NCBI GenBank assembly: GCA_945893075.1
Contig: CAMDDX010000002.1
Coordinates: 1 to 64,000 of the forward strand
From: Planctomyces sp. SH-PL62
Lineage (GTDB): Bacteria > Planctomycetota > Planctomycetia > Planctomycetales > Planctomycetaceae
Reading direction: 5' to 3'
Length of the DNA: 64,000 nt
The translations under genes and the position numbers were made by a program. How positions within the stretch are numbered: the stretch's first letter is position 1; every line of letters starts with the position of its first letter. The notes under the pieces were generated by a model. That model was not told the DNA's origin, did no database searches, and saw only the letters and a program-made list of their open reading frames with translations. Below, in pieces: positions 45,104-58,201 of the stretch.

Positions 45104-45181
45104 GAGCCCGACGAATGAAAGGAGACGACGAATACGATTCACTCGTCAAACATTCGTCGTCTCCTTCCATTCGTCAGGCTC
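45104..45181. repeat. inverted repeat, same family as 33013-33079
   Basis: 30-bp arms 45104-45133 / 45152-45181, 28/30. Confidence 0.9.
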
Positions 45182-45201
45182 CTGACCTCAGAGGAGATTC
45201 C

Positions 45202-45570
45202 ATGACCAATGTGAACGCCACCGTCATCGACAGCCATCAACTTCTCGAAGAGACGTTCGAGTGGGGCACGCTCAAGTGGCTGTGCAACGCGAAGCTCTCG
45301 CCCGGAGCGGCGCAAACGCTGGGCCTCTGCCACATCTGGCCCGGTCAGCGCAACCCGCGGCATTTTCATCCCAACTGCGAAGAGGTCTTGGTCATGCTCG
45401 AAGGCACAGGGCAGCACAGCTTCGATGACGAGGTGGTGGAGTTGCATCACGGCTCGGTGATTCGCATCCCGGCGGGAGTGCGGCACAATCTGAGCAACAC
45501 CGGTTCGGAGACGATCATCTGCCTGATTTCGTTTTCCTCCGGAGATCGCGAAACTGTGTTCTTGGAATAG
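45202..45570 (+). CDS. cupin domain-containing protein
   Basis: HFHPNCEEVLVMLEGTGQHSFDDEVVELHHGSVIRIPAGVRHNLSNTG. Confidence 0.92.
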   Translation: MTNVNATVIDSHQLLEETFEWGTLKWLCNAKLSPGAAQTLGLCHIWPGQRNPRHFHPNCEEVLVMLEGTGQHSFDDEVVELHHGSVIRIPAGVRHNLSNTGSETIICLISFSSGDRETVFLE

Positions 45571-45575
45571 CCAAC

Positions 45576-45709
45576 CTTTGGAGTGCGGTGTGTCAGCACC
45601 GCTTTGGATCGTTCGACTCTGCGAGATTTGCGCCTCTGTGTGAGATGAATTTTACGCAGAGTCGCAAAGCTCGCAAAAGAAAGCGGTGCTGACACACCGC
45701 ACTCCAAAG
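45576..45709. repeat. inverted repeat (CTTTGGAGTGCGGTG family)
   Basis: Perfect 30-bp arms 45576-45605 / 45680-45709. Confidence 0.93.
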
Positions 45710-45724
45710 ATGAGGAGCCATCCC

Positions 45725-47098
45725 ATGTCACGTCTGAGACTGATCAGTTCGTTGATCCTGTTTTCGTTCGTTCCGTCGATGGCACAGTCCGCCGAGCCGA
45801 TCGGTTCGCGACTGGAACCGTTCGTCGATGCCCAACTCATCGAACGACTAAGCGGTGCCGCCGCGCTGAAAGTGCAACGGCCCGAACCGAAAGAGGTCGT
45901 GCTCACCGCCGACAAGCCGTGGGAGGGAAACACCAGCGCGTACTACACGGTGATTCAAGACGACGACAAGTTCCGCGTCTATTACCGCGGCTCGCACTTT
46001 GATCCGCCGACCAAGAAGGAGACCCATCGCGAAGTCACCTGCTACGCCGAGAGCACCGACGGCATCCACTTCACCAAGCCGGAGCTGGGACTGTTCGAGT
46101 TCAACGGTTCCAAAGCCAACAACATCGTGTGGGATGGACCGGGGACGCATTGCTTCGCGCCGTTCAAGGACACGAACCCGAAGTGCTCACCCGATGCTCG
46201 CTACAAAGCGGTGACCGCCGTGAAGGGAGGCTTGTTACCGCTGAAGTCCGCCGACGGCATTCATTGGCAGAAGATGTCCGACAAGCCGGTCATCACGAAG
46301 GGAGCGTTTGATTCGCAGAACCTGGCGTTTTGGGATCCGCATCTCGGCAAGTACCGCGAATATCACCGCGCATTCCGCGTCGTCCGCGACATCATGACCG
46401 GCACGTCGGACGATTTTCTCAATTGGACCGAGCCAGTCTGGCTCGACTACCCCAACGTCGGCGCGACCGAGCACCTCTACACAAACACGGTCCGCAACTA
46501 TCCCGGAGCACCGCACATCCTGATTGGTTTCCCGACGCGCTTCCTGCCGAAGACCGAACAGACCGAGCCGACATTCATGGTCAGTCGCAATGGCCAGTCG
46601 TTCGTGCGATACACCGAGGCGATCATCCCCGAGACCGCTCCGTCGGATCGCCAAGGCAACCGCAGCAACTACATGGCTTGGGGCTTGGCCCAACTCCCCG
46701 GCAAGCCGAACGAGTGGTCGGTCTATGCGAAAGAGGCGTACTACACCGGCCCCGCCAGTCGCATTCGGCGATTCACGTATCGCCCCGACGGTCTCGTCGC
46801 CTTGAGCGCGTTGAACGCCGAAGGCGAGGCACTCACGAAGCCGCTGACGTTTACCGGTAAGTCACTGGTGCTCAACTACCGCACATCATCGAACGGATCG
46901 ATCCAAGTCGAACTGCAAGACGCGGATGGTCAGCCCATCGGCCCATTCAAGACCGATGCTTGTCGTCTGACCGGAAACGAACTTGCTGCCAAAGTGTCTT
47001 GGGGCAAGAACTCCGACGTGAGCTCACTGGCTGCCAAACCTGTCCGCATTCGCTTTGTGCTGAAGGATGCGGAGCTGTTCTCGTTTCGATTTGAGTGA
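45725..47098 (+). CDS. secreted hypothetical protein, glycosyl-hydrolase-like propeller
   Basis: Signal peptide; TVIQDDDKFRVYYRGS..., DGIHFTKPELGLFEFNGSKANNIVWDG, DGIHWQK motifs. Confidence 0.75.
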   Translation: MSRLRLISSLILFSFVPSMAQSAEPIGSRLEPFVDAQLIERLSGAAALKVQRPEPKEVVLTADKPWEGNTSAYYTVIQDDDKFRVYYRGSHFDPPTKKETHREVTCYAESTDGIHFTKPELGLFEFNGSKANNIVWDGPGTHCFAPFKDTNPKCSPDARYKAVTAVKGGLLPLKSADGIHWQKMSDKPVITKGAFDSQNLAFWDPHLGKYREYHRAFRVVRDIMTGTSDDFLNWTEPVWLDYPNVGATEHLYTNTVRNYPGAPHILIGFPTRFLPKTEQTEPTFMVSRNGQSFVRYTEAIIPETAPSDRQGNRSNYMAWGLAQLPGKPNEWSVYAKEAYYTGPASRIRRFTYRPDGLVALSALNAEGEALTKPLTFTGKSLVLNYRTSSNGSIQVELQDADGQPIGPFKTDACRLTGNELAAKVSWGKNSDVSSLAAKPVRIRFVLKDAELFSFRFE

Positions 47099-47128
47099 CG
47101 GTGCTTGTCAGCGTAGCTGACTTATTCT

Positions 47129-47321
47129 CAGCACCAACGGTGCGAAACTCGATAGCCCAGGCCAACGGCCTGGGTTTGCGGGCCGGGGTGATTCACAGCC
47201 CCAACGGGGCGCAACTCGATTTCACGACCTGGAGTCACGCCCCGTTGGGGCTAACCACGTACTTCCGCGACGTGTACCCAGGGCGATGCCCTGGGCTTTC
47301 GAGTGTCGCACCGTTGGTGCA
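47129..47321. repeat. cluster of short hairpins (AGCACCAACGGTGCG, CCAGGCCAACGGCCTGG, CCCCAACGGGG and mirrored copies)
   Basis: GCACCAACGGTGCGAAACTCGATAGCCCAGG mirrored by CCTGGGCTTTCGAGTGTCGCACCGTTGGTGC, with several self-complementary subunits. Confidence 0.85.
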
Positions 47322-47367
47322 AATACAACCGCGACTTCTACCGGTCGCAATTAGTGAGACGTGACGT

Positions 47368-48276
47368 TTATTTCGCCAGCAGCTTCGCCACGAGGAATTC
47401 GTTCGCACTGGCGTACTTGTCCGACTTCGAGACGCCAGGGATCAACAGGTGGCACTCGTGGCCGGCCTTGTCCGACTTCTCTTTCAGCTTCACGCCGTAG
47501 ACCGGGTGATGAATGCCATGCCCGGCGTCTTTCGACGGCAGCGTCATGTCGGCACCGTATGTCATCAGCAGCGGCGGGTCTTTGCCATCGACGTGGTTGT
47601 ACGGTGAGAACTCGACATAGAGCGCATGATGCTTGTCGTAGTTCTTCAGCGCGTCGTCGATGGTCTTCTCGCCGACGGCCAGATTGATCATGCGATGCTT
47701 GAGCACGTTTGGCCCCAGCCACTCTTCACAGACTTTCGGATCAATCGAGGTCTGCCCGCTGGCCACCGCCGCGGCGCAAACTCGCGTGGATTCACGCAAC
47801 ACCGGATCGGTCGCTTTCGGGTCAGCCAGATCGTCGTGCAGCAGCAACCACATCGACGTGCAAGCTCCGGCGCTCCCGCCGGTCAACGCGATGTTTTTCT
47901 TATCGATGTTCCAATCGGCGGCCTTCGTGCGAATGAACTGAATCGCCCGAGCGGCGTCATGCACCGGAGCCGGCAGCGGATGCGCGCCGCTCAACCGATA
48001 GTTGATCGCCGCGCAAGAAATCCCTTTGTCGAGAAACGGCTGGATCGTCTTCGTCGTGTCTTGCTTCTTGTCGCCTCCCGTCCAACCGCCACCGTGAATG
48101 TAGACCAGCAGCGGGCGCGGCTTGTCCCCCTTGGCCTGCCAGAAGTCGAGCACGTTGCGTACGTCTGGCCCGTAGGACACCTCCGCGTGCGTTGGTGCTA
48201 ACTGTTTGGGTTCATCGGCGGCAAACAACGCGCTGGTCGCCACGAAACAGAACAGGATTGCGAGAGAAGATTTCAT
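47368..48276 (-). CDS. alpha/beta hydrolase (esterase/lipase family), secreted
   Basis: Signal peptide; oxyanion motif LLVYIHGGGWTGGDK; nucleophile elbow LTGGSAGACTSMWL. Confidence 0.9.
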   Translation of the reverse strand: MKSSLAILFCFVATSALFAADEPKQLAPTHAEVSYGPDVRNVLDFWQAKGDKPRPLLVYIHGGGWTGGDKKQDTTKTIQPFLDKGISCAAINYRLSGAHPLPAPVHDAARAIQFIRTKAADWNIDKKNIALTGGSAGACTSMWLLLHDDLADPKATDPVLRESTRVCAAAVASGQTSIDPKVCEEWLGPNVLKHRMINLAVGEKTIDDALKNYDKHHALYVEFSPYNHVDGKDPPLLMTYGADMTLPSKDAGHGIHHPVYGVKLKEKSDKAGHECHLLIPGVSKSDKYASANEFLVAKLLAK

Positions 48277-48452
48277 GAGTGGCTCCGGGAAGATGGTTCA
48301 ATCAGAGTTGGATTCGCGAGGCATTCTGGCGAGCGGGATGTCCCAGGTCCATTTTGTGGGTTCCGACCAGCGGCGGCGAGCCGATAAGATCCGTACTAGA
48401 CTCAGACGAAGGGTGCGGGTGTTTTTTCAACGATCGAGATTGGGACGGCTTC

Positions 48453-49871
48453 ATGAATCTTCAACAACGAGTTTGCTCAGGTCCGGTGAAGCGACGCGAG
48501 TTCTTGGCGGCGGGAATGCTCGGAGTCGGCGGACTCTCCTTGCCGGAGTTGTTCCAGTTGCAGGCTCAGGCGGAGCAAGTAGGCCAGGCGGTCGATCAGC
48601 AGACGAACGTCATTTTTGTCTGGATGCCCGGTGGGCCTCCTCACATGGACATGTATGACATGAAGCCCAAGGCTTCGTCGGACTATCGCGGTGAGTTCCA
48701 TCCAATCCCCACCAATGTCCCTGGCCTCGACGTCTGCGAACTGATGCCTCGGCACGCCAAGATCGCCGACAAGTATTCGGTCGTCCGTTCGATCTCGCAC
48801 AACTTCGCCGATCACGGCGGCGGCCACAAACGAATGATGACCGGCCGCGTTCCCGCGACGCCGGTCGATACCGTCAACGATGCTCCGGCGACTGGCTCGA
48901 TCGTCGCCAAGTGCCGTGAGCGAGTTGATAACGGCCTCCCCAACTACGTCTCGATGAATCCGGGCGGACGCACCAACGACGTGTTCGCTCAAGGCCCGGC
49001 CTATCTCGGTCAGGCGTATCTGCCGTTCAACGTCGAGGGCGATCCGACTCAGCCGAACTTCGTCGTTCCCAACATCGCGATGAACACCACGATTGCTCCG
49101 CGAGTCGATGACCGCATGAAGCTGCTCAGCAGTCTCGACCGCATCGACCGGCACATCGACACGTCGCGCATGATGGATTCGATGGACCGCTACCAACAGC
49201 GCGCGGTCAGCATGTTGCTGAGCGACGCCGCGAAGAAGGCGTTCGATTTGTCTCGCGAACCGGATGCTCTGCGCGATCGCTACGGCCGCCACTGCTGGGG
49301 CCAGCGAGCCTTGATGGCTCGGCGACTGGTCGAAGCGGGGGTCAGTTTCGTCACCGTCATCATGGAGAACCCGTATCAGTCCGGCATCCCGCACCTCAAG
49401 CAAGGGGTCTACAACTGGGACTCGCACGCGGTGAATTGTCACATCTGGGACGACCTCAACGTGCGACTGCCGATCTACGATCAAGCCGTGACCGCGCTGA
49501 TTGAAGATGTCTACCAACGCGGTCTCGACAAGAAGACGTTGATCGTCGTGACCGGCGAGTTCGGTCGCACACCGCGCATCGAGAAGTCGATCGGTTCGCA
49601 AACCGGAGTCATGCACCCCGGCCGAGATCACTGGCCGCAAGCGATGTCGCTGATCATGGCCGGCGGCGGAATGCGCACCGGTCAAATCGTCGGCTCGACC
49701 AATTCCAAGGGCGAACACCCCGCCGATCGACCGCTCACACCGAACGATCTGTGGGCCACGGTCTATCGCCACCTGGGCATCGACGACTCCGCCTCGTTCC
49801 CCGATTACGGCGGCCGCCCCATGCCGATCCTTCCCTTCGGCGACCCAATCAGCGAACTGCTGCGAGCGTAG
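48453..49871 (+). CDS. DUF1501 family protein with Tat-like leader
   Basis: VKRREFLAAGMLGVGGLSLPELFQLQ; WMPGGPPHMDMYDMKP; GEFGRTPRIE; GRDHWPQAMSLIMAGGGMRTGQIVGSTNSKGE. Confidence 0.95.
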   Translation: MNLQQRVCSGPVKRREFLAAGMLGVGGLSLPELFQLQAQAEQVGQAVDQQTNVIFVWMPGGPPHMDMYDMKPKASSDYRGEFHPIPTNVPGLDVCELMPRHAKIADKYSVVRSISHNFADHGGGHKRMMTGRVPATPVDTVNDAPATGSIVAKCRERVDNGLPNYVSMNPGGRTNDVFAQGPAYLGQAYLPFNVEGDPTQPNFVVPNIAMNTTIAPRVDDRMKLLSSLDRIDRHIDTSRMMDSMDRYQQRAVSMLLSDAAKKAFDLSREPDALRDRYGRHCWGQRALMARRLVEAGVSFVTVIMENPYQSGIPHLKQGVYNWDSHAVNCHIWDDLNVRLPIYDQAVTALIEDVYQRGLDKKTLIVVTGEFGRTPRIEKSIGSQTGVMHPGRDHWPQAMSLIMAGGGMRTGQIVGSTNSKGEHPADRPLTPNDLWATVYRHLGIDDSASFPDYGGRPMPILPFGDPISELLRA

Positions 49872-49922
49872 ACGACTGTTTCACAAATTGTTCCGCAACA
49901 GTTTGCTCGCCTTCTTGCCCTA

Positions 49923-49993
49923 CTTTGCGGCCTTTGCGCCCTTCTGTTCAAAACCTGTTTTGATTGGAACAGAAGGTCGCAAAGGCCGCGAAG
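49923..49993. repeat. inverted repeat, same family as 5097-5167
   Basis: Arms 49923-49949 / 49967-49993 (CTTTGCGGCCTTTGCGCCCTTCTGTTC / GAACAGAAGGTCGCAAAGGCCGCGAAG). Confidence 0.87.
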
Positions 49994-50068
49994 AGTTAAA
50001 ACGGCAACGAAGGCCGACGCGACTGCGGAACAGATTGTGAAACGTCGCCTGAAACTGAAGTGGGCGAG

Positions 50069-51499
50069 CTATGCAAACAGCTCCCGAACGACATTCCCTT
50101 CGACATCTGTCAAACGGAAATCGCGCCCCGCGTACCGATAAGTCAGCCGCTCGTGATCCAGTCCGAGCAGATGCAGCAGCGTCGCGTGGAAGTCGTGAAC
50201 GTGGACTTTGTTCTCGGCCGCGTAGTACCCGTAGTCGTCGGTCACGCCATAACTAAAGCCCCCCTTCACGCCGCCGCCGGCCAGCCACATCGTGAAGCCT
50301 TCGGGATTGTGATCGCGACCGTTGGTGCTCTCGGCGGTCGGAGTGCGGCCGAACTCGCTGCCCCACCAGACCAGCGTGTCGTCGAGCATCCCGCGCTGTT
50401 TGAGATCCGCCAGCAGCCCGGCGATCGGCAGGTCCACTTCGCGAGCGTTCTTCTCGTGCCCGTTCTTCAGGTCCGAGTGCTGATCCCACTGCACGTTGCT
50501 GTCGCTGTGGCTGACTTGGATGAACCGCACCCCCGCTTCTGCGAATCGCCGAGCCATCAAACACATCCGCCCGAAGTTCGCGTTGATGGGATTGTCCATC
50601 CCGTAAAGCTTCAGCGTCGCGGCCGATTCGTTGGAGAAATCTTCCACCTTGGGAAACTCCGTCTGCATTCGAAACGCCAGCTCGAAGGAACTGATCCGCG
50701 CTTCGAGCGACGCTTCGGGGCCAGTCTGCGCGAGATGCTCGCGGTTCATCGCGTTCAACCGATTGAGCTGCAACCGCTGAATGTCGCGCGATAGTTGCGA
50801 GTTCCTGATGAACTTCACTTTGGCTTGATCCGACGGAACGCTCGCGTTCCCCAGCGGGACGCCGTTGTATGTTGCCGGCAGAAACGCGGAACTCCAATTA
50901 TTGAGGCCGCCATGTCCCAACGTCGGACAGATTGTGACATACGCCGGTAGATTCGTGTTGTCGGTGCCCAGCCCGTAGCTGACCCACGACCCGATACTGG
51001 GCCGAACGAAATTGTCGCTGCCGGTGTGCAACTTCATCATCGCTCCGCCGTGAGCGGGATTCGTCCCATGACACGAATGAATCATGCACAGGTCATCGAC
51101 GTGCTGGGCGACATGCGGGAAGAGTTCGCTGACCGACAGGCCGCTCTCGCCGTACTGCCGAAACTGCCACGGAGACTTGAGCAAGTTCGTGGTCGCGTTG
51201 AACTGCACTCGCGGCTTCGCAAACGGCAGCGGCTTGCCATCATCGCGAATCAGCAGCGGCTTTGGATCGAAGGTATCGACCTGTGAAACTCCCCCGACCA
51301 TAAAGAGGAAAATGATCCGCTTCGCGCGAGCCGCAAAGTGCGGCAACCTCGCCGCCAATGGGTTCTCGTCTGCCGCGCGAATGGATGACTCATTCGCCAG
51401 CATCGAAGCGAGCGCGAGCGAACCGAATCCGACGGCGGAACGCTGCAAGAGTGCTCGGCGCGAGACAGCGATAGTTGGAGACGTGTCGGCATCAATCAT
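50069..51499 (-). CDS. DUF1501 family protein with Tat-like leader
   Basis: [88 protein letters not shown]. Confidence 0.95.
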   Translation of the reverse strand: MIDADTSPTIAVSRRALLQRSAVGFGSLALASMLANESSIRAADENPLAARLPHFAARAKRIIFLFMVGGVSQVDTFDPKPLLIRDDGKPLPFAKPRVQFNATTNLLKSPWQFRQYGESGLSVSELFPHVAQHVDDLCMIHSCHGTNPAHGGAMMKLHTGSDNFVRPSIGSWVSYGLGTDNTNLPAYVTICPTLGHGGLNNWSSAFLPATYNGVPLGNASVPSDQAKVKFIRNSQLSRDIQRLQLNRLNAMNREHLAQTGPEASLEARISSFELAFRMQTEFPKVEDFSNESAATLKLYGMDNPINANFGRMCLMARRFAEAGVRFIQVSHSDSNVQWDQHSDLKNGHEKNAREVDLPIAGLLADLKQRGMLDDTLVWWGSEFGRTPTAESTNGRDHNPEGFTMWLAGGGVKGGFSYGVTDDYGYYAAENKVHVHDFHATLLHLLGLDHERLTYRYAGRDFRLTDVEGNVVRELFA

Positions 51500-51519
51500 G
51501 TTTCGATCCTTAACCCGGA

Positions 51520-53087
51520 GAGGCTGTGAGTTTTTACCAAAAGCGGTTCGGGTTCGTTTTTCCCGGCAGCGGTTTTTGCTGATGGGGTTTGTGACTCGGT
51601 TTGTGTTGGTTTCTGTTGACGGGACTTTCGTCGTTACGGGTCTTGGTTCTGCATCAGGATTGGAAGTTGATTCGTTTGCGGTCTCTGGAAAATCGATTTT
51701 GGATTTGGTTTGCTTCGTCAGAGGACGCCCAGGTGCAACATTCTCATAAAGTTGAACGTGATCGCGTACCAGAGGGTTGCCGTTCGCACCTTCTCCAAGC
51801 CGCGGACTCGGAACTGATGCAATCCTCGGTTGCGGCATTCGGCGTTAGGGAATTCGGCGATCGACGGGCGTTGCTTCAGGATCGCTTTCGAGTTCTCCGT
51901 CGTCATGCGTTGGCGGAAGGCGAACATCGCGTCGGTGTCGTGAGCTCGGCGAGCGTGCGGATCGCCGCCCCGTTTGGTGATGCGGTCCTCGTGAGTCATC
52001 GGAGCGGCCACGCGGCTGCCGCGTTCTTCCACCGCGGTGATGTCGTCGATCGTCGAGAAGCCGCCGTCCACCGTGTAGTTCCGCGGAATCTGGTCGTACT
52101 TCTCACAGACCTCCTCGTGCATCGGCGACATCTGCCCGCCGTCGCTGCCGTTGTTGGTGACCTCCACCGACACAATCATTCGCGCTTGGCCGTCGGTGGC
52201 GAATTGCACGTTGTACGCCGGACGAAAGCCGCCGTCCCCCATCTTCATCTGCCGAGCTTCCGGGTCCGTCGTCGAGCAGCGAGCCTCTTCGCCCGATCCC
52301 TTTTTGCGTTGCTCCTTTTGCTGCCGCAACTCTTCCAGATTCTTCAACGCCTCGGCGATCTGTTCCTCGCGTTCGCGAGCGGCACGCGCCACCGCCGCTT
52401 GGCGACGAGCGTTGCTGGCATCCTGGCCGTTCGCCGAGTCATCGTCGCTCTCTTCACGCAGTCGTTTCACTTGCTCGGCCGCTTCCTGGCGACATTTCTC
52501 CAGCGTCTTCTTCCGGCGGAACGACCCGCTCCCCGCGTGAGCCCGTACACGCATGCCGTCCTGAGCCACCGTTTCCAACGTCACGATCTTTTGGTGCAGC
52601 AGCGTGGCGATGGTGTCGGTCAGCAGTTCATCGAGAAACTCCCCGTGGTCCGTGCGAAAGTCGCTGAGCATGTGATAATTCACGCCGACTTCTCCGCAGA
52701 TCCACAGGTACGTGACGTCCTTCTCACACTGTCGAGCCACATGCCGAGCACTGCTGATCCCCTCAATGATGGCCCACATCCACAACGCCATCAGGATCTT
52801 GGGATCCACCGCATCCCGCCCGACGCCACCCTCGACCGCCCGGATCTTCTGATACAGCGGCGTCAGATCGAGCGAATCGACATACGCCCACACGGCCCGC
52901 ACCCGATGATCCTTCGGAACCAGCTGGTCCAACGACGCATCCCGCCACTGAATCTGATCCCGATGAGGTCGCTTGACCCGAGCTCGAACTGCCGAAAAAT
53001 CATTTTGTGAGTTGGATTCATTCATGTCAGAACTTATAGCGCCCAAAATTCTTTCTTGAAGATCGGTTTGTAAAAAATCACAGCCTC
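51520..53087 (-). mobile_element. IS1182-like insertion sequence with terminal inverted repeats
   Basis: Transposase ORF bounded by GAGGCTGTGAGTTTTTACCAA (51520-51540) and the reverse complement of TTTGTAAAAAATCACAGCCTC (53067-53087), 19/21 matching. Confidence 0.82.
51718..53025 (-). CDS. IS1182-family-like transposase (DDE)
   Basis: [102 protein letters not shown]-like end. Confidence 0.93.
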   Translation of the reverse strand: MNESNSQNDFSAVRARVKRPHRDQIQWRDASLDQLVPKDHRVRAVWAYVDSLDLTPLYQKIRAVEGGVGRDAVDPKILMALWMWAIIEGISSARHVARQCEKDVTYLWICGEVGVNYHMLSDFRTDHGEFLDELLTDTIATLLHQKIVTLETVAQDGMRVRAHAGSGSFRRKKTLEKCRQEAAEQVKRLREESDDDSANGQDASNARRQAAVARAAREREEQIAEALKNLEELRQQKEQRKKGSGEEARCSTTDPEARQMKMGDGGFRPAYNVQFATDGQARMIVSVEVTNNGSDGGQMSPMHEEVCEKYDQIPRNYTVDGGFSTIDDITAVEERGSRVAAPMTHEDRITKRGGDPHARRAHDTDAMFAFRQRMTTENSKAILKQRPSIAEFPNAECRNRGLHQFRVRGLEKVRTATLWYAITFNFMRMLHLGVL

Positions 53088-53102
53088 GAAGGGTTGCCAG
53101 CC

Positions 53103-53300
53103 ATTAGCCGGTGGTTGAGCGCAGCGACACCACCGGTCAAAGACCGAGATATTTGATTTGCATCCCGGCAGGGATGCCAGCAATTCATTTCACGTCCGGT
53201 TTCAAGTGGGATTGGATTCCAATCGTCTGTGATCCCTCCGGGATCAGATTTCAACCGCGACCGATACCGGTGGTGTCGCTGCGCTCAACCACCGGCTAAT
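53103..53300. repeat. inverted repeat adjacent to the IS1182-like element
   Basis: Perfect 35-bp arms ATTAGCCGGTGGTTGAGCGCAGCGACACCACCGGT (53103-53137) / reverse complement (53266-53300). Confidence 0.93.
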
Positions 53301-53363
53301 TGCTGCAATCCCTTCGGGATGGGATTCAGTGACTCCGGGATGGAATGGGGGGACTCGATGTTC

Positions 53364-55805
<2,442 letters not shown>

Positions 55806-55823
55806 CAGTCCTCTGTGAGTCAC

Positions 55824-55923
55824 GGGGTCGGGTGTTCGGTTTTTCGAAATTGGCGGGAAGTAAGCGTCATTTGCAATCCCAGCCCTCAGCCCGCCAATTC
55901 CGAAAAACCGAACACCCGACCCC
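55824..55923. repeat. inverted repeat, GGGGTCGGG-ended, compare 29630-29717
   Basis: 34-bp arms 55824-55857 / 55890-55923, 33/34. Confidence 0.92.
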
Positions 55924-55932
55924 TTTGCGTGA

Positions 55933-57078
55933 TTACGGCAACACCATAATGCAAGACGGCGACGTGATCGCAACCGGTTCACCGACCGATTTCAACCCAC
56001 CGGTTTGCGAGTCGATCCGAAATGCCACCACGTTGTTGCCTGGCATGTTCGCGCACAGCAGCAGTTCTCCGCCGGGCATGATCGCCAAATTCTGCGGCCC
56101 TTTGCCGAGACTCGGTTCGATACCGATCAGCGTCAGCCGCCCATCATCACCAATCCGATAAGCAGCGATGCTGTCGTGCCCGCGATTCGTCCCGTACAGG
56201 AAGCGGCCATTCGGAGTGATCTTCAAGTCGGCGCAATAACTCGTCCCTTTGAAGTCCGCCGGCACCGTCGAAATGGTTTGCGTCTCGGTGAGGCTGCCCG
56301 CCTTGGCGTTGTAATCAAACGCGGTCACCGAATTGCTGAGCTCATTGATGACATAGACCCGCTTGCCATTCGGAGAAAACGTGAGATGCCGAGGCCCCGC
56401 TCCCGCCGGCGACTTCGCGAACGGCGGATCGTTCGGAGTCAGCTTCGACGTCTTCGCATCCAGCCGATAGCTGAGCACTTGATCGAGTCCCAAATCCGCC
56501 GCGAAGACAAACCGATTGTCCGGGCTGACGACAATGCAGTGCGCGTGCGGCTCCTTCTGTCGATCCGCATTAACGCTCGCACCGACGTGCTGCACGAAGG
56601 ACGCCGCCTCGCCGAGCGAACCATCCGCCTTGACCGGCAGCGACGCGACACTGCCGCTGGAATAGTTGGCGACGAGCACCGTCTTCCCCGTCGCATCGAC
56701 GTCGAGGGAGCAGGCCGCAGTGCCAAGAGCCGATTGCCGGTTCAACAGTTTCAACTGACCGGTGCGCCCCTCGATCTGATAGGCGGCGATCTGTTCGTTT
56801 TCTTTGCCACCGAAGTTCTTCGCGTGAATCGAATACAGAAATTTTTTGTCTCGCGACAACGCCAGGAAGAACGGGTTCTCAACGCCGGTTGTCTGCTGCA
56901 CCGGCTTGAGTTGGCCGGTCTTCGTCTCCAACTGAAAAGCCTGAATGCTCCCTTTGTCCCCGGCCGCGAAGGCTGAGATGAAGATCAGAGGTTCTTCTGC
57001 GTTTGCTGTTGGAGTTGAGTTGCTCAACATCGCACCTACCAAGAGGGGAATCAGAGTTCGCACAAAGTTGAATTTCAT
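55933..57078 (-). CDS. lactonase family (YbhE/6-phosphogluconolactonase-like) secreted protein
   Basis: Signal peptide; seven-bladed propeller repeats (FLALSRDKKFLYSIHAKNFGG, GAGPRHLTFSPNGKRVYVINELSNSVTAFDY). Confidence 0.9.
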   Translation of the reverse strand: MKFNFVRTLIPLLVGAMLSNSTPTANAEEPLIFISAFAAGDKGSIQAFQLETKTGQLKPVQQTTGVENPFFLALSRDKKFLYSIHAKNFGGKENEQIAAYQIEGRTGQLKLLNRQSALGTAACSLDVDATGKTVLVANYSSGSVASLPVKADGSLGEAASFVQHVGASVNADRQKEPHAHCIVVSPDNRFVFAADLGLDQVLSYRLDAKTSKLTPNDPPFAKSPAGAGPRHLTFSPNGKRVYVINELSNSVTAFDYNAKAGSLTETQTISTVPADFKGTSYCADLKITPNGRFLYGTNRGHDSIAAYRIGDDGRLTLIGIEPSLGKGPQNLAIMPGGELLLCANMPGNNVVAFRIDSQTGGLKSVGEPVAITSPSCIMVLP

Positions 57079-57111
57079 GAGCGGCTCCTGAAAGGTCAAA
57101 CCGTGGAAATT

Positions 57112-57178
57112 GTAGGATGGGCACTCTTGCCCGTCGCTTGCCTGGGAGAAACGAGACGGGCAAGAGTGCCCGTCCTAC
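57112..57178. repeat. inverted repeat (GTAGGATGGGCACTCTTGCCCGTC family)
   Basis: 24-bp arms 57112-57135 / 57155-57178, 23/24. Confidence 0.92.
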
Positions 57179-57240
57179 TCGCCGTCACGGTAGAAGGTCG
57201 AGTTCGCCGCATCAACGCACGTTGCGACATGAGACGCCGT

Positions 57241-57639
57241 TCAAAGTCGAGATTTGATTTCGCTGCGCACTGGTTCCGCGCGGCACTTGATGAGTGCCGC
57301 TTGAATCTCACTCGCTCTTTCGACGCAGAGTCTCGCGAACGCGGTGGTGCCGATGCGATGGTTGCCCAAACGATAGTCGGCTTTGATCCGTTCGGTGTGC
57401 AGATCACCCAAGAGTGATCCCGCGCGATAGGCATCGGTCTGGCCAGATCTTTGAAGCTGCCGAGCGACGTACACATGAGCGTTCGCATTTTGCGGCACAG
57501 GCCGTTCAATCTCGTCCAGGAACTGAAGCGCCAAATGGAACGCTCCGTAATACGCCCGACTGACGGCACTGCGGAGCGAAGCCTCGTCGGCACTCGTCGC
57601 CAGCTTTCCCGCCAAAATGATGAAGTCATCGCCGGTCAT
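57241..57639 (-). CDS. HEPN-like domain protein
   Basis: LRSAVSRAYYGAFHLALQFLDE, a helical segment typical of HEPN/UPF0332-like proteins; overlaps the upstream ORF by ATGA. Confidence 0.65.
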   Translation of the reverse strand: MTGDDFIILAGKLATSADEASLRSAVSRAYYGAFHLALQFLDEIERPVPQNANAHVYVARQLQRSGQTDAYRAGSLLGDLHTERIKADYRLGNHRIGTTAFARLCVERASEIQAALIKCRAEPVRSEIKSRL

Positions 57640-57914
57640 GGGCAGGGGTAAATCGAAAGTCGCACGGTGGAGACTGCATCGGGGAATTGCCGAGCCAACC
57701 GTTCGTGCCACTCGCACTGAGTCTTGATGATCTCTTGGGGGGCATCGTCGGATTCAATGTTCAACACCGTCCACGGCTCGCCCAGTGCATCTGGGTCCGA
57801 CATCACTTCCACCGAGATGCGGCCAGGGAAAAACTCCTGGCTCATCCGAAGAATCTCGGTCAAATCTGGGCTTGTTGAGATTTGCAGTTCGTCTTGCTCG
57901 ACAATGGAAGGCAT
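57636..57914 (-). CDS. hypothetical partner of the HEPN-like protein
   Basis: 92-aa ORF directly upstream of and overlapping the HEPN-like ORF. Confidence 0.6.
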   Translation of the reverse strand: MPSIVEQDELQISTSPDLTEILRMSQEFFPGRISVEVMSDPDALGEPWTVLNIESDDAPQEIIKTQCEWHERLARQFPDAVSTVRLSIYPCP

Positions 57915-58017
57915 ACACGTCTCCTGGACCGGTGGTTTTAACAGTCTAGCCCCGTCCGAGAACTGTTGTCAGTTCACATCGGCAGATTTGCCTCGCCGTC
58001 TTGGACGATCTTCGTCC

Positions 58018-58118
58018 TGTTGTGGCCGGTCTCCCGACCGAGCCACTTGGACCGACCGAAGGTCTCAAGCCGCATTCGGTCAACGAGCAGTGGCTCGGTC
58101 GGGAGACCGGCCACAACA
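58018..58118. repeat. inverted repeat upstream of the WD40-GTPase gene (1 of 3)
   Basis: Perfect 28-bp arms TGTTGTGGCCGGTCTCCCGACCGAGCCA / reverse complement at 58091-58118. Confidence 0.93.
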
Positions 58119-58201
58119 AGTCACCTGGGCGTGGCGGATGTGAGGGCCATGATTGATTCCTGGGATGTTTGTCTTACAAAGTCGCGGCGGCCGAGTGAGT
58201 C

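Noticed and set aside
53111-53299. 62-aa ORF MVERSDTTG...VVSLRSTTG
   Set aside because: Translation of a perfect palindrome's arms and loop; a spurious repeat-derived ORF rather than a gene.
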